Source: Candidatus Aquicultor sp. (GTDB lineage: Bacteria; Actinomycetota; Aquicultoria; Aquicultorales; Aquicultoraceae). From it: a stretch of DNA of 64,000 nt. Below are positions 1-8,625 of this stretch, piece after piece. How positions within the stretch are numbered: position 1 is the stretch's first letter; each line of letters begins with the position of its first letter. The translations under genes were made by a program, and so were the position numbers. The DNA lies in the NCBI GenBank assembly GCA_036504445.1, contig DASXVE010000030.1:1-64000 (forward strand), in the 5' to 3' direction. The notes under the pieces were generated by a model. That model saw only the letters and a list, made by a program, of their open reading frames with translations. It ran no database searches and was not told the DNA's origin.

Positions 1-2
1 TC

Positions 3-2600
3 TTCGTTACCTACTCGGTGGCGGCCGGCGCCACCGTCGGCGCAACCCTCGGGGCGCAGCTCTCCTTTACCGGGCTCGGCGTTAAGGCCCCGGATATCGT
101 AAGCACGCAGAACCTGCCGGCAACGACCGGCTTGCATATAATTGAGAATTCTGTAGATACAATATCGGTCTCCCATACGCCACCGGCAGATTTCACCATG
201 CTACAGGGCACATCCGGCATACTTGATGTAATTACCTTAACCGCTCCAACCAATGGCGACGGTGCTGAATTGGGCGGCATTAAGGTCGACCTTGTGGGCA
301 CAGCCGTACCGTCTGATGTTGCGTTCTTGCGCCTCTATGATGATGTGGATGGATCCGGTACCTTAAATGCTGGCGATACCTTGCTTGATACAAAAGTACC
401 CTCGACGGGTACGGTTGGATTTACCCTACCGCCGGGCTTCAAGATCAATCCCGGACCCAGCGGAGCACGGCACCTGCTTATCGAGGCTGAAGCAAGCCCT
501 TTAGCAAAGGTCAGGGCAACAATAAAAGCAAATCTAGTTAATAGTTCATATGTCGTTCTTGCTGCGCCCGACACGGTCGATCCGAGCACCTTCCCGCTCA
601 CATCCGCGACAACTACAATAGGCGATGCACCGGACAAGGTAACTGTAAGCCAGACAGCCGTAGATGGCGGTAATGTGGTAATCGGAACTGCCAATCACGT
701 TATGCAGGTAATCGATCTTACTATCAATGCCGATTCGGCGGTTATAAACTCCCTTACCGTTGAGCGAACCGGAACGGCAACTGACAGTGATATCGCGTTA
801 AACAGTGTAAAGCTTTGGTATGACGCCGATAACAGTAATTCCTTGACGCCGGCCGACTGGCAGCTCTCCTCGTCGAAGACATTCATGAATGGTAAAGTGA
901 CGTTCGACAATATTAAACTAGCTGCGATTACACCTACATCGCCGGTGAAGTTACTCGTAACATACTCGGTAACACAAGATGCGGTTATGGATATCGGTAA
1001 AACTATCGGTGCATCAATTGAAACTAGCGCAAGTGTAGGCATCGTCCCTCCAGACTATGCAGAACTCAGCACGACGCCGCTCGTAAGCGCGCTACATACA
1101 ATTGCTCCGATGCCGCCAACGGCGCCGACCGGTTTGAAAGTTACCGCGGGTGCGAATAACCGGTTCACGCTTCAATGGAATAATAACCCGGCCAGCGAGC
1201 AAGTAACGATATATAAAATATACCGGGCAAATCCTGGTTCGGAGACGTTTGTGCCGCTCCCGGCGACAGCGGCAACAAGTACCTTTGTGGATACCGTCCC
1301 TTCACCCGGTGATTATTCATATAAGGTATCGGCGGTCAACTCAACCGGAGAGAGCGTTCTCAGTGCGGCCGCCATAGCAGAGTCGGTTGATCTGAGCGTC
1401 ACAATTAGTTCAGCGAGCGCAACTACGACAATCGAGAGTGCAAATGAAACGGTTAAGCTGCTTGTGCCCCCGAGCCCAGGATATCTAAACAAGAAATTCA
1501 CAATAAAAAGCGCAGTGCGGCCGCCCGGCGTGCGAATGGTCAGCAGGTTCTATTATGAACTCTCAACAGATGCGACACAGCCGCTCAATCCGGCATTGAC
1601 GCTGATTTTAAGATGTAACGGGCCGATTGACCCGGCTGAGAAGAAAGTCAGCATATACCACTACACGAGCGATCATAAGTGGGAACGAGTCGCCGGCAGT
1701 AATGGCCAATACATCTATGACGGCTATAGCGGTAACAATAGTATTGGATACACAGGGATTACGACCTTCTCAGGGTACGCGGCTGCTGAAAATAGCTTTG
1801 GTGGATACGGTTACCCGTTGCGATTTACCGACGCCGCAACAAAGGGCCCGCACGGTGGCTATACAAGCACAACCAACAAGTGCAAAGAATGCCATGCGGT
1901 TCACCTTGCAACCGGCGCATATGATTTAACGCGGGCCAACACTCGAAACGAGACCTGCGAGTTCTGCCACGGTATTGGCGGGGCGGCAGCCACCCAGATT
2001 GTCCTCGACGAAGGCGGTCACGGCTTGAGTCAAGCTCAAAAAGGTCAAGATATGGTAACCGCTCCCGATGACACCGAGATGGCTTACACGAAACGTCCAT
2101 CTGATTGGGGTTGTCTCGAGTGCCATTCGGTACATGATAATAAGACGGTAAAACTTGCCGGTTTCACAAGCAATAAGCTGCTCAAGGCAAATCCGAATCC
2201 GCAGAAGAACGGCTATTACCTGTACTATACGCCAACAACCGGTGAGACATCGCAGACGATAAGCCAGTGGTGCTCGACGTGCCACAACGCCAACTTCGGT
2301 ATCGGTACAGACGGCTTGAAAAAGACGGTTCAAAATGGTGGAGCACCTGCGAATGTTTACGGGCACCCATCATCATCAGAAGGCGCCACAACGACACCCG
2401 ACGGCTTCGCGGTCGTTAACCTGAATGACGGCATCAACAACGGTCCGGCCTGTCAGCAATGCCACGTAGCCGACGGCAGAACCGGCGTGAGCGAATTCCC
2501 GCACTCCTCTGGTTCAGAGCCATCGATGCTTAAAACAGGAACCGGCTCAGGTATAGATAATGTCTGTAGCGGCTGCCACAATACCGCATCACTACCGTAA
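3..2600 (+). CDS. Surface hexahaem c-type cytochrome with beta-module repeats and FN3 domain (5' partial)
   Basis: The frame is open at the left edge, so the N-terminus and any signal peptide are missing. The visible part holds two copies of a roughly 170-residue beta-rich module (about bases 150-590 and 640-1070). The end of an earlier copy is seen at the edge, because FVTYSV at base 3 matches LVTYSV near base 955. An FN3-like domain follows (about 1110-1370), then a beta-rich linker and six CxxCH haem c sites (CKECH, CEFCH, CLECH, CSTCH, CQQCH, CSGCH) between about 1880 and 2580. No C-terminal anchor is seen. The design (adhesive beta modules, then a haem domain) suggests a secreted or wall-associated electron carrier; this is inference. 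It converges on the 12-haem genes with only a 9-base gap. The same beta module recurs in the pentahaem protein at 6121, which argues for a shared location. Confidence 0.85.
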   Translation, partial: FVTYSVAAGATVGATLGAQLSFTGLGVKAPDIVSTQNLPATTGLHIIENSVDTISVSHTPPADFTMLQGTSGILDVITLTAPTNGDGAELGGIKVDLVGTAVPSDVAFLRLYDDVDGSGTLNAGDTLLDTKVPSTGTVGFTLPPGFKINPGPSGARHLLIEAEASPLAKVRATIKANLVNSSYVVLAAPDTVDPSTFPLTSATTTIGDAPDKVTVSQTAVDGGNVVIGTANHVMQVIDLTINADSAVINSLTVERTGTATDSDIALNSVKLWYDADNSNSLTPADWQLSSSKTFMNGKVTFDNIKLAAITPTSPVKLLVTYSVTQDAVMDIGKTIGASIETSASVGIVPPDYAELSTTPLVSALHTIAPMPPTAPTGLKVTAGANNRFTLQWNNNPASEQVTIYKIYRANPGSETFVPLPATAATSTFVDTVPSPGDYSYKVSAVNSTGESVLSAAAIAESVDLSVTISSASATTTIESANETVKLLVPPSPGYLNKKFTIKSAVRPPGVRMVSRFYYELSTDATQPLNPALTLILRCNGPIDPAEKKVSIYHYTSDHKWERVAGSNGQYIYDGYSGNNSIGYTGITTFSGYAAAENSFGGYGYPLRFTDAATKGPHGGYTSTTNKCKECHAVHLATGAYDLTRANTRNETCEFCHGIGGAAATQIVLDEGGHGLSQAQKGQDMVTAPDDTEMAYTKRPSDWGCLECHSVHDNKTVKLAGFTSNKLLKANPNPQKNGYYLYYTPTTGETSQTISQWCSTCHNANFGIGTDGLKKTVQNGGAPANVYGHPSSSEGATTTPDGFAVVNLNDGINNGPACQQCHVADGRTGVSEFPHSSGSEPSMLKTGTGSGIDNVCSGCHNTASLP

Positions 2601-2609
2601 AAACTTAGC

Positions 2610-3719
2610 TTATTTATGCGTGGGCTTGTGGGGCTTAAGGGCACCACCACGTGAATCGGTGTGACATTGCGTGCAGAAGTTCGGGTTATGGCAATTTGAA
2701 CACGTACCACCTTGGCTACTGGCTGACATCCCGTGTTGCGCAACCCAATCGGAGGTATGCGGAAACCCACCGGCGTGACACGTGCGACAGTCGTTGCTCG
2801 TATGGCATTCCCAACAGAGCGTTTTGTCGATAAACCCTTCTAACGCGTGCCCGCCATTACGCCAGGCAGGTAAATGCGGCAGTTGTAAGTTATGGCAATT
2901 CAAGCAGACCGTTATACCATGACATGATTTGCACAAGATTTCCCCCGGTCCCTCGGCTCTTGGGTAATTCTGCAAATGCGCACGTGTTTGCCCGACCAAC
3001 ACGAACGCATGGCATGCATCGCATTCGGCTGATGCCTGTTTCTGATTATGGCAATCTATACATGTACTCATCCCAAAAGAATCGAGTCGCTTTACGGTAC
3101 TATGCAAAACCGGTTTCTGGTAATGACAATCAACGCATCGGTATCCGGCGTCTAGCGGCTCTTTGTGTTGCATTACGATCGCGCCGGATTGTCTCTTGCC
3201 GTGCAACACGCTTTTATGACACCGTAGGCACACTTCGTTGGTAACCTGTGCAGAGGTCACGTTCCCTAAGATTTTCGACTTGGAAGATACCATCTCGACC
3301 AAACGCAGTTTATCGATAAATACGCCGGTTAGGCCAGGCTCCTGGTGGCACGCTTCGCAGGGAACTTTACTATGTATCGACCGCTTGGAATCGTCAAATG
3401 CAGCCTTCATTTCGTGGCAACTCGCGCAAAACGAAGCCTTTGATGCGAACTCTACGGCAGTCCCAAGCGAAACAATCGCTAGTGTGCCGGTTATTAAAAT
3501 GGCAAAATAGGTCCGCCTTAGCTTACGCCTAAGCTGTTTTTCCTCAATCTGATTCCCCGCTTTTTTAACCGGCCGGACAAAGAGAATTGCGATCAGTACG
3601 AGTATAATAAATACCAGCAAAATACCTATGCCGACCAGGATAGGGATCTCCCGCATATGTAGCTCGGGCTGCTGTATGACTTTCATGATGTGTTGGAAGA
3701 AGGCACGGGCGCTTAGCAT
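2610..3719 (-). CDS. Membrane-anchored dodecahaem c-type cytochrome (copy B)
   Basis: About 369 residues. Two hydrophobic segments lie near residues 24-48 and 72-92, separated by a basic stretch (KQLRRKLRR), which predicts a membrane-anchored protein with its haem domain outside the membrane. Twelve CxxCH motifs follow: CASCH, CEACH, CLRCH, CVDCH, CIDCH, CDACH, CKSCH, CLNCH, CWECH, CRTCH, CSNCH, CTQCH. The first pair (CASCHEMK ... CEACH) resembles the NapC/NirT quinol-oxidising anchor domain, so it may take electrons from the quinone pool; that is inference from spacing only. Its ATG lies one base after the TAA of the upstream 12-haem gene (TAATATG), so the two are almost certainly translated together. 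Internal ATGs at residues 12 and 22 are alternative starts. Haem attachment genes (ccs/ccm) are not in the window. Confidence 0.88.
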   Translation of the reverse strand: MLSARAFFQHIMKVIQQPELHMREIPILVGIGILLVFIILVLIAILFVRPVKKAGNQIEEKQLRRKLRRTYFAILITGTLAIVSLGTAVEFASKASFCASCHEMKAAFDDSKRSIHSKVPCEACHQEPGLTGVFIDKLRLVEMVSSKSKILGNVTSAQVTNEVCLRCHKSVLHGKRQSGAIVMQHKEPLDAGYRCVDCHYQKPVLHSTVKRLDSFGMSTCIDCHNQKQASAECDACHAFVLVGQTRAHLQNYPRAEGPGEILCKSCHGITVCLNCHNLQLPHLPAWRNGGHALEGFIDKTLCWECHTSNDCRTCHAGGFPHTSDWVAQHGMSASSQGGTCSNCHNPNFCTQCHTDSRGGALKPHKPTHK

Positions 3720-3720
3720 A

Positions 3721-4797
3721 TTACGGGTTTGCCCCCCCTTGCATTAGCGACCTATTGTGTGCGTGGTCATCATGGCATTTTTTACAGTCTCTGACCGGAT
3801 GACACGTCTTGCAGATTTCCTGTCCGGTTACTTCAACCGACATATTATGAAGCGCTAGCCAGCCGGTCGGGTGCGGCATCTGAATATTATGACAGTTCTT
3901 GCAGAACATTCCATTTACATGGCATATATTACAATCATCAGGGCTCTTCTTGGCCTCCTGGCCATGGATATACGGCCATCCTTCCGGGTGCGGCACGGTT
4001 GTTGCATGGCAGCGAGTACAATCTTTGTCGCTGTGACAGTTTTTGCACATATAAAGGTTTCGCGAGCCGTGTGTCTTAGGCCAACTGCTATCGTGAACAA
4101 TGCTGCTGCGCTCAGCCGGTTTCATACCGAGCCACACGTTGCTTAAGTGGCATGTCTGGCAGCGAGATGACGCAATCTCATCGTTATGACAGCTGCTGCA
4201 TTTCTCCATCATAGAGATACCTATTCGCTCCCCCGTTGTATGCGAGATGTTATCATGGCACTCAAGGCAAGATATCCCCGCTTGCATAACCTCGGCATGA
4301 CTCATCATTGTTTGGAATTTGGTTTGAACACCATGTTTGATATCGCTATGGCAACCTAAGCATGCCTCATTATCAACTGCGGATGATATCGGCAACTGGT
4401 ACTTGCCCGTGAGACTGTTTGCCGTCATACGTGTCTCTTCAAGGTTTAAGATGGGTATGGCAAGCACTGCGGTTTTCTTGTGACAGCTGAGACACGTCAC
4501 GTCAAAATGAGTGGAGGAAGCCCAGCCGTCGACCGCTTGGCGCATTACATGGCACGATCCGCATACAGCCGGCCGTGACGCCGTATAAGAAGCAGCCCCC
4601 GCTATAACAAGAATAATTGCAAGAATCATGGGAATCGGCAGCTTGAAGATCGTATTAATATTAAGTCTTGAAAGAAGTCCTCGGGTATAGATAAAAAGGA
4701 GCGCGAGGAAGACAAACGCAATACAAAGCGCCGCGATAACTATATCAGTTGCGCTGACTTTCTCAACTAATGCTATTAGTGATTTCGGCAATACCAA
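3721..4797 (-). CDS. Membrane-anchored dodecahaem c-type cytochrome (copy A)
   Basis: About 358 residues, beginning with TTG. Two transmembrane segments (about residues 17-38 and 50-70) precede twelve CxxCH motifs: CGSCH, CLSCH, CLGCH, CLECH, CSSCH, CQTCH, CKNCH, CTRCH, CNICH, CKNCH, CKTCH, CKKCH. The first haem context (CGSCHVMRQAVDGW...THFDVTCLSCH) is of the NapC/NirT type. It has the same architecture as the gene directly downstream (two membrane spans, then 12 haems), so the two look like an old tandem duplication or two subunits of one complex. An extended -10 (TGCTATAAT, minus strand, 4927-4935) lies about 130 bases upstream. The start is uncertain: a second TTG two codons further on would also fit. 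Confidence 0.88.
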   Translation of the reverse strand: MVLPKSLIALVEKVSATDIVIAALCIAFVFLALLFIYTRGLLSRLNINTIFKLPIPMILAIILVIAGAASYTASRPAVCGSCHVMRQAVDGWASSTHFDVTCLSCHKKTAVLAIPILNLEETRMTANSLTGKYQLPISSAVDNEACLGCHSDIKHGVQTKFQTMMSHAEVMQAGISCLECHDNISHTTGERIGISMMEKCSSCHNDEIASSRCQTCHLSNVWLGMKPAERSSIVHDSSWPKTHGSRNLYMCKNCHSDKDCTRCHATTVPHPEGWPYIHGQEAKKSPDDCNICHVNGMFCKNCHNIQMPHPTGWLALHNMSVEVTGQEICKTCHPVRDCKKCHDDHAHNRSLMQGGANP

Positions 4798-4926
4798 CTC
4801 TTAGATACCACCAATATTCTAGATTATCTACTGTGTCCCCTGGCTCCCTTTGCATGAACTGTGCGGGATTACCATACGTGCGAGCGTTGATAGTTGCCAT
4901 AAAACCAGCGGCCCTTTACTGAATAA

Positions 4927-4935
4927 ATTATAGCA
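4927..4935 (-). promoter_or_regulatory. Extended -10 promoter element for the dodecahaem cytochrome pair
   Basis: Minus-strand TGCTATAAT is a perfect TATAAT with the TGn extension. No good -35 is seen, as expected for an extended -10 promoter. It points toward the 4797 start. The same 9-mer occurs at 7563, 26934 (minus) and 35200, each upstream of a gene. Confidence 0.5.
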
Positions 4936-5001
4936 TAATTGAATACAAGCTTCAGTTTTTGATGTATTATTAGTGCAGGCAGAGATAAGGAGTGAAATAC
5001 T

Positions 5002-5973
5002 ATTAACAGACGCCTCTTCATAGCGATTATTGTACTCATCGCATTGATTGGCACGACGGGTATTTTATATTACTCACTGTCAAACACATCGCACAACAAC
5101 ACACCCAATCAACAAGATGCATCACCTGCAAGCCATCCAAAATATATTGGATCAATCAAGGGCGAAGGCGATGACCGTCTGAAAGCACCGATGGCTGTTA
5201 CCGTTGCCGATACGGGGCTTTTCGTCGCGGATTCCGGCAACAGCAAGCTCGATATCTTTACGCAGACAGGAACGTTAGAGCAGTCTGTGAAGATAGCACT
5301 AAAATCCGGGTCCAATTACCCGGTCGGTGTCGCGGTTGATATGGGGCGGCGCATTTACGTAAGCACCATCGGTACAACAGGACGAATCGTCGTATATAAC
5401 GCTCACGGCACCTACTTGTACACGTTCCCCGATGGTGCGTCAAATGATGCATCGGTCTACGCCGCGCCGGTCAAGCCGATCGCTATCTATGCTGCAAACC
5501 GGAAGCTTTATACAACCGACGTCATCGATCAGGATGTTAAGGTCTATGACTATAGCGGAAAGCTTGTCACACGCTTCGGCCGCCCGGGCTCTGAAAAGGG
5601 CGAGTTCTTGTACCCGAACGGTATTGCCGCCGATAAAGACGGCACTATCTTCGTCAGCGATTCGAATAACGCTCGCATTCAGGTATTTAGCAGTAAGGGC
5701 GAATTCTTATACCAGTTTAGCGGTACGGAGAAAAATTCGTTATCGCTGCCGCGAGGTATTGCATTTGACAACACCGGCCGCATCCATGTCGTCGATACCT
5801 TCAAGCACAAGGTATTCGTCTTTACTAAGAAAGGTAATCTCTTGTTTACCTACGGCGGCTTCGGTTCAGACGACGGTAAGTTAGCTTACCCTAACGGTAT
5901 TGCGATCGACGCCAAAACCGGCACTATCTTCATCGCGGATAAACTCAATAACCGGATCACGATGTGGCGATAA
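5002..5973 (+). CDS. Signal-anchored NHL-repeat beta-propeller protein (ATT start proposed)
   Basis: NHL-repeat protein of about 323 residues. Repeats of the type AVDxxGxIYVSDxxNxRIQVF recur along the chain (for example GIAADKDGTIFVSDSNNARIQVF, GIAIDAKTGTIFIADKLNNRI), consistent with a six-bladed propeller. The first TTG in frame (5044) would cut into a hydrophobic segment and has no ribosome site. Reading upstream to the ATT at 5002 restores a full signal anchor (residues NRRLFIAIIVLIALIGTTG) and places AAGGAG at 4987-4992, nine bases before the ATT. The frame closes at the TGA at 4993, so no ATG/GTG start exists with a complete anchor. NHL propellers often sit beside multihaem cytochromes; a scaffold role outside the membrane is inference. 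Confidence 0.8.
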   Translation: MNRRLFIAIIVLIALIGTTGILYYSLSNTSHNNTPNQQDASPASHPKYIGSIKGEGDDRLKAPMAVTVADTGLFVADSGNSKLDIFTQTGTLEQSVKIALKSGSNYPVGVAVDMGRRIYVSTIGTTGRIVVYNAHGTYLYTFPDGASNDASVYAAPVKPIAIYAANRKLYTTDVIDQDVKVYDYSGKLVTRFGRPGSEKGEFLYPNGIAADKDGTIFVSDSNNARIQVFSSKGEFLYQFSGTEKNSLSLPRGIAFDNTGRIHVVDTFKHKVFVFTKKGNLLFTYGGFGSDDGKLAYPNGIAIDAKTGTIFIADKLNNRITMWR

Positions 5974-6120
5974 CCTACGCTAATTTAGTCGCATACCGGT
6001 GATATAAGTTGAGTAAACCAGCGATTGTTGCTATAGTTAAGGTGGGAATTTATAGGTACGCAGTATTGCTTAGGTAAGCGCACCTATGCCGGTATCGACT
6101 TATTACAAGGAGCCCGATAC

Positions 6121-7410
6121 GTGACAGCCCGGTTTCAGCGCACGAGTAGCATAAGCAACCGATTAGTAATATATATTGCGGTAGTATTCACCTTATCGGT
6201 ACTCTTCACCTTGTCACTTTTCAGTGTTGCGCTGGCAGCGGCCACCGTATCGGTTACATCGCGTCCGGAAACGCGCGGCAGTATTACGCCGGGGCTTGAT
6301 GGGGTTGTCACCCAAAGTATTACGCTTAAGACAAATAGTGGCGAAGCCCAACTTACCGGCATTATCCTTAACGAATTCGGAACCGGCGATGCTTCCACAA
6401 CAGTTGATGCGGTTAAGATTTATAAAGAAACGAACGGCATGGGCAGGCTGCAAACCACCGGTGCGCCTGCAGATACTTTGATGAGTACAACCCCCGGCAC
6501 ATATAGTGGCGGTGATACCACGCAATTCAATTTTAGTGTAGCCGAAACGCTCTCGACTTCCTCGACCAGCTATTATATTGTCTACAACATTAAGCCCGCC
6601 GCGCCGACCAACGTCACTGTCGGATCGCAGCTGGTCGACAAGAACTCGGTGCTTGTTACAGCACCGGCAACGGTAGCGGCGTTCTCAAATTTGCGATCAC
6701 GCGAACTCGCAATCGTCGCTATCCCCCATGGAAGCGTACGGTCAAATAATCCGAGCCCGTTTTCCTCAACGAGTAATCTGTGCGAAACGTGCCATGCGGT
6801 GCACCTCGCCCCGGATTTCTCGAATTTCGGGTTGACCGGCGATAACGCAACGCGCCGCCTGCTTATCCAACCGTACTTCGAGAGCCCTGATGTTGTAAAC
6901 GATCCGACTAAGGGTTCTGATATCTATAATGCATTATGCTTGAGCTGTCATGACGGTACGGGCGCGTCAACAGTTGCCAACATAAAACAGCAGTATAGTG
7001 ACATAACGGCAAATCGCGCCGGACACCTGACGAATGCAGACTCAACGATCACTGCGGATATGGCCAATGCGGGCTATAAAGCCCCGAAAGCCGGTAAGAA
7101 ATATAACACGAACGTTAAAATACCGTGCATGATCTGCCATGACGTGCATACTTCGACCAAGAATAATTATGCAATGCTCGCCGACCAACTCTACGATTAT
7201 TCCACAAGCAATGGGTGGAACGACCCGAATGCCAACGGGCGCATTGATAGCGGCGATGAGGCGTGCGAGGTATGCCACCGCTACACAACTGAAACTACGA
7301 GAACAGCGATAGTGATGGGGTACGATCTCACCATGCCGCAAACCCATGAAGAGACGAGCACCGCCTGCTTAGCCTGCCACTCCAGCTCGCACGCGCTTAC
7401 AGTTCCATAA
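6121..7410 (+). CDS. Secreted pentahaem c-type cytochrome with N-terminal beta module
   Basis: 429 residues from GTG, with AGGAG about ten bases upstream. A signal peptide is clear: a basic start, then a hydrophobic core (about residues 15-38) ending in VALAAA. A beta-rich module of about 160 residues follows, of the same kind as in the protein at 3-2600 (it ends in a YYIVYNI strand comparable to LLVTYSV). The C-terminal half carries five CxxCH sites: CETCH, CLSCH, CMICH, CEVCH, CLACH. The CETCHAVHLAP context closely resembles CKECHAVHLAT of the hexahaem protein, supporting common descent. Probably exported and wall- or surface-associated; the electron partner is unknown. Confidence 0.87.
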   Translation: MTARFQRTSSISNRLVIYIAVVFTLSVLFTLSLFSVALAAATVSVTSRPETRGSITPGLDGVVTQSITLKTNSGEAQLTGIILNEFGTGDASTTVDAVKIYKETNGMGRLQTTGAPADTLMSTTPGTYSGGDTTQFNFSVAETLSTSSTSYYIVYNIKPAAPTNVTVGSQLVDKNSVLVTAPATVAAFSNLRSRELAIVAIPHGSVRSNNPSPFSSTSNLCETCHAVHLAPDFSNFGLTGDNATRRLLIQPYFESPDVVNDPTKGSDIYNALCLSCHDGTGASTVANIKQQYSDITANRAGHLTNADSTITADMANAGYKAPKAGKKYNTNVKIPCMICHDVHTSTKNNYAMLADQLYDYSTSNGWNDPNANGRIDSGDEACEVCHRYTTETTRTAIVMGYDLTMPQTHEETSTACLACHSSSHALTVP

Positions 7411-7428
7411 TGCCGGCTACATCCCAAA

Positions 7429-7460
7429 ACTTCTTACAAGAAATACTTCTTACAAGAAAT
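7429..7460. repeat. Tandem 16-bp repeat with internal dyad
   Basis: ACTTCTTACAAGAAAT occurs twice head-to-tail. Each unit contains the inverted repeat TTCTT-AC-AAGAA. It lies just after the pentahaem cytochrome gene. It could be a pair of operator half-turns or a simple duplication. Confidence 0.6.
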
Positions 7461-7548
7461 TGCGCCCACTAAGAATTTCATCTATCACGGCTTCGCTTGA
7501 ATGGTTAGAATAAGTAAAGAGATAGGTTTAGCTGTCTAACGCATCCTA

Positions 7549-7581
7549 TAGCGCCCATATTCTGCTATAATATGAGCGCTA
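7549..7581 (+). promoter_or_regulatory. Inverted repeat overlapping an extended -10 element
   Basis: Arms TAGCGCCCATAT and ATATGAGCGCTA (12 bp, one mismatch) flank a 9-base centre. TGCTATAAT at 7563-7571 lies inside the dyad, with the TPR gene starting 44 bases further on. The arrangement suggests a repressor site over a promoter; a weak terminator hairpin is the alternative (no T-run follows). Confidence 0.4.
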
Positions 7582-7614
7582 TCGAATAAACAAGCATGTA
7601 TCGGAGGAATAGTA

Positions 7615-8625
7615 GTGGGAAGACATGCTGCAAATAGAAAACCATCGTCCGACAAAAAGATCCCTACCAAGAAGAAAATACCGAGCGAACAAAAGCAAGG
7701 CACCGCAAAACCAACCCAACAAGACGGCAAGGTAACTCGACCGGCAGTGCAAAAAACTCCCGAGAAAAAGCCGGTTGAAACCGGATCACAGAAACCGGAT
7801 GATATCATGCTCAGTGGGCACAACAGAACGAGAAAGCCGGAACCTCCTGAGCCAATGAGCCTCGATATTTCCGAAGAGCGAAGCACCGGTAAGATTATCG
7901 CGATCATGGCGGTTGTTGCTATTGTCGTCCTGGCGATAGGCGCAGGAATCATATATTTAATCACGGCACCGGCTCCCTCTAAAAAACAGATAGCAGCCGT
8001 ATCCAAGCAAGACCAAATTACGGAAACACAGCTGATCGAAACATACAATAAGGGCGACTATAAAGCGGTAATCCCGCGCATGGAGATGTTTACCGCAGCA
8101 CACAAGGATAATATAAAAATTCGCGATATGCTGGCATCGGCCTACTTACTGACCGGGCAGATCAAACAAGCCCTCGATGAGTATGAAGCCATACTAAAAG
8201 CAAAGCCGAATGATGCAGAAACCCTGTATAAGATGGGCGTGCTGCTTGAGCAAACAGGTCGCCGGAATGAGGCGATCACCACACTCGACCAAGCTACAAA
8301 AGCCGCGCCCAACGTTGCGCTCTTTCACGCCGCGCTTGCGCGCGTCGATACCAAGGCCAAGTTTTACTCCCAGGCGCTCGATCAGTGGCGGGCAGTGCTC
8401 AATCTGCTGCCGTCAAACGATACGTCGCGTGCCGACGTCTTTGCCGAAATGGCCAATATTTATATTCTACAAAACGACGTAACGCAAGCGCGGGGTGTAA
8501 TCGTCACCGGCTTAAGCCTCGATCCCAACAATTCAACCCTCAAAACGCTAAAAGCAACCGTTGACAACCAGAACACTTCTACTCCTGCACCTGTACAACC
8601 GGGGGTATCACAGAGTGGGCGCTAA
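7615..8625 (+). CDS. Single-pass membrane protein with TPR domain
   Basis: 336 residues from GTG, with GGAGG about eight bases upstream. A very basic, hydrophilic N-terminal tail of about 95 residues (Lys/Pro/Gln-rich, low complexity) would lie in the cytoplasm. One transmembrane helix (about residues 97-120, IIAIMAVVAIVVLAIGAGIIYLI) precedes three to four TPR units (for example ALDEYEAILKAKPNDAETLYKMGVLLEQTGRRNEAI), which would face outside. The C-terminus is Thr/Pro/Gln-rich. It overlaps the next gene by 11 bases, so the two are probably co-translated. A scaffold or assembly role for the surface cytochrome locus is inferred from context only. Confidence 0.82.
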   Translation: MGRHAANRKPSSDKKIPTKKKIPSEQKQGTAKPTQQDGKVTRPAVQKTPEKKPVETGSQKPDDIMLSGHNRTRKPEPPEPMSLDISEERSTGKIIAIMAVVAIVVLAIGAGIIYLITAPAPSKKQIAAVSKQDQITETQLIETYNKGDYKAVIPRMEMFTAAHKDNIKIRDMLASAYLLTGQIKQALDEYEAILKAKPNDAETLYKMGVLLEQTGRRNEAITTLDQATKAAPNVALFHAALARVDTKAKFYSQALDQWRAVLNLLPSNDTSRADVFAEMANIYILQNDVTQARGVIVTGLSLDPNNSTLKTLKATVDNQNTSTPAPVQPGVSQSGR

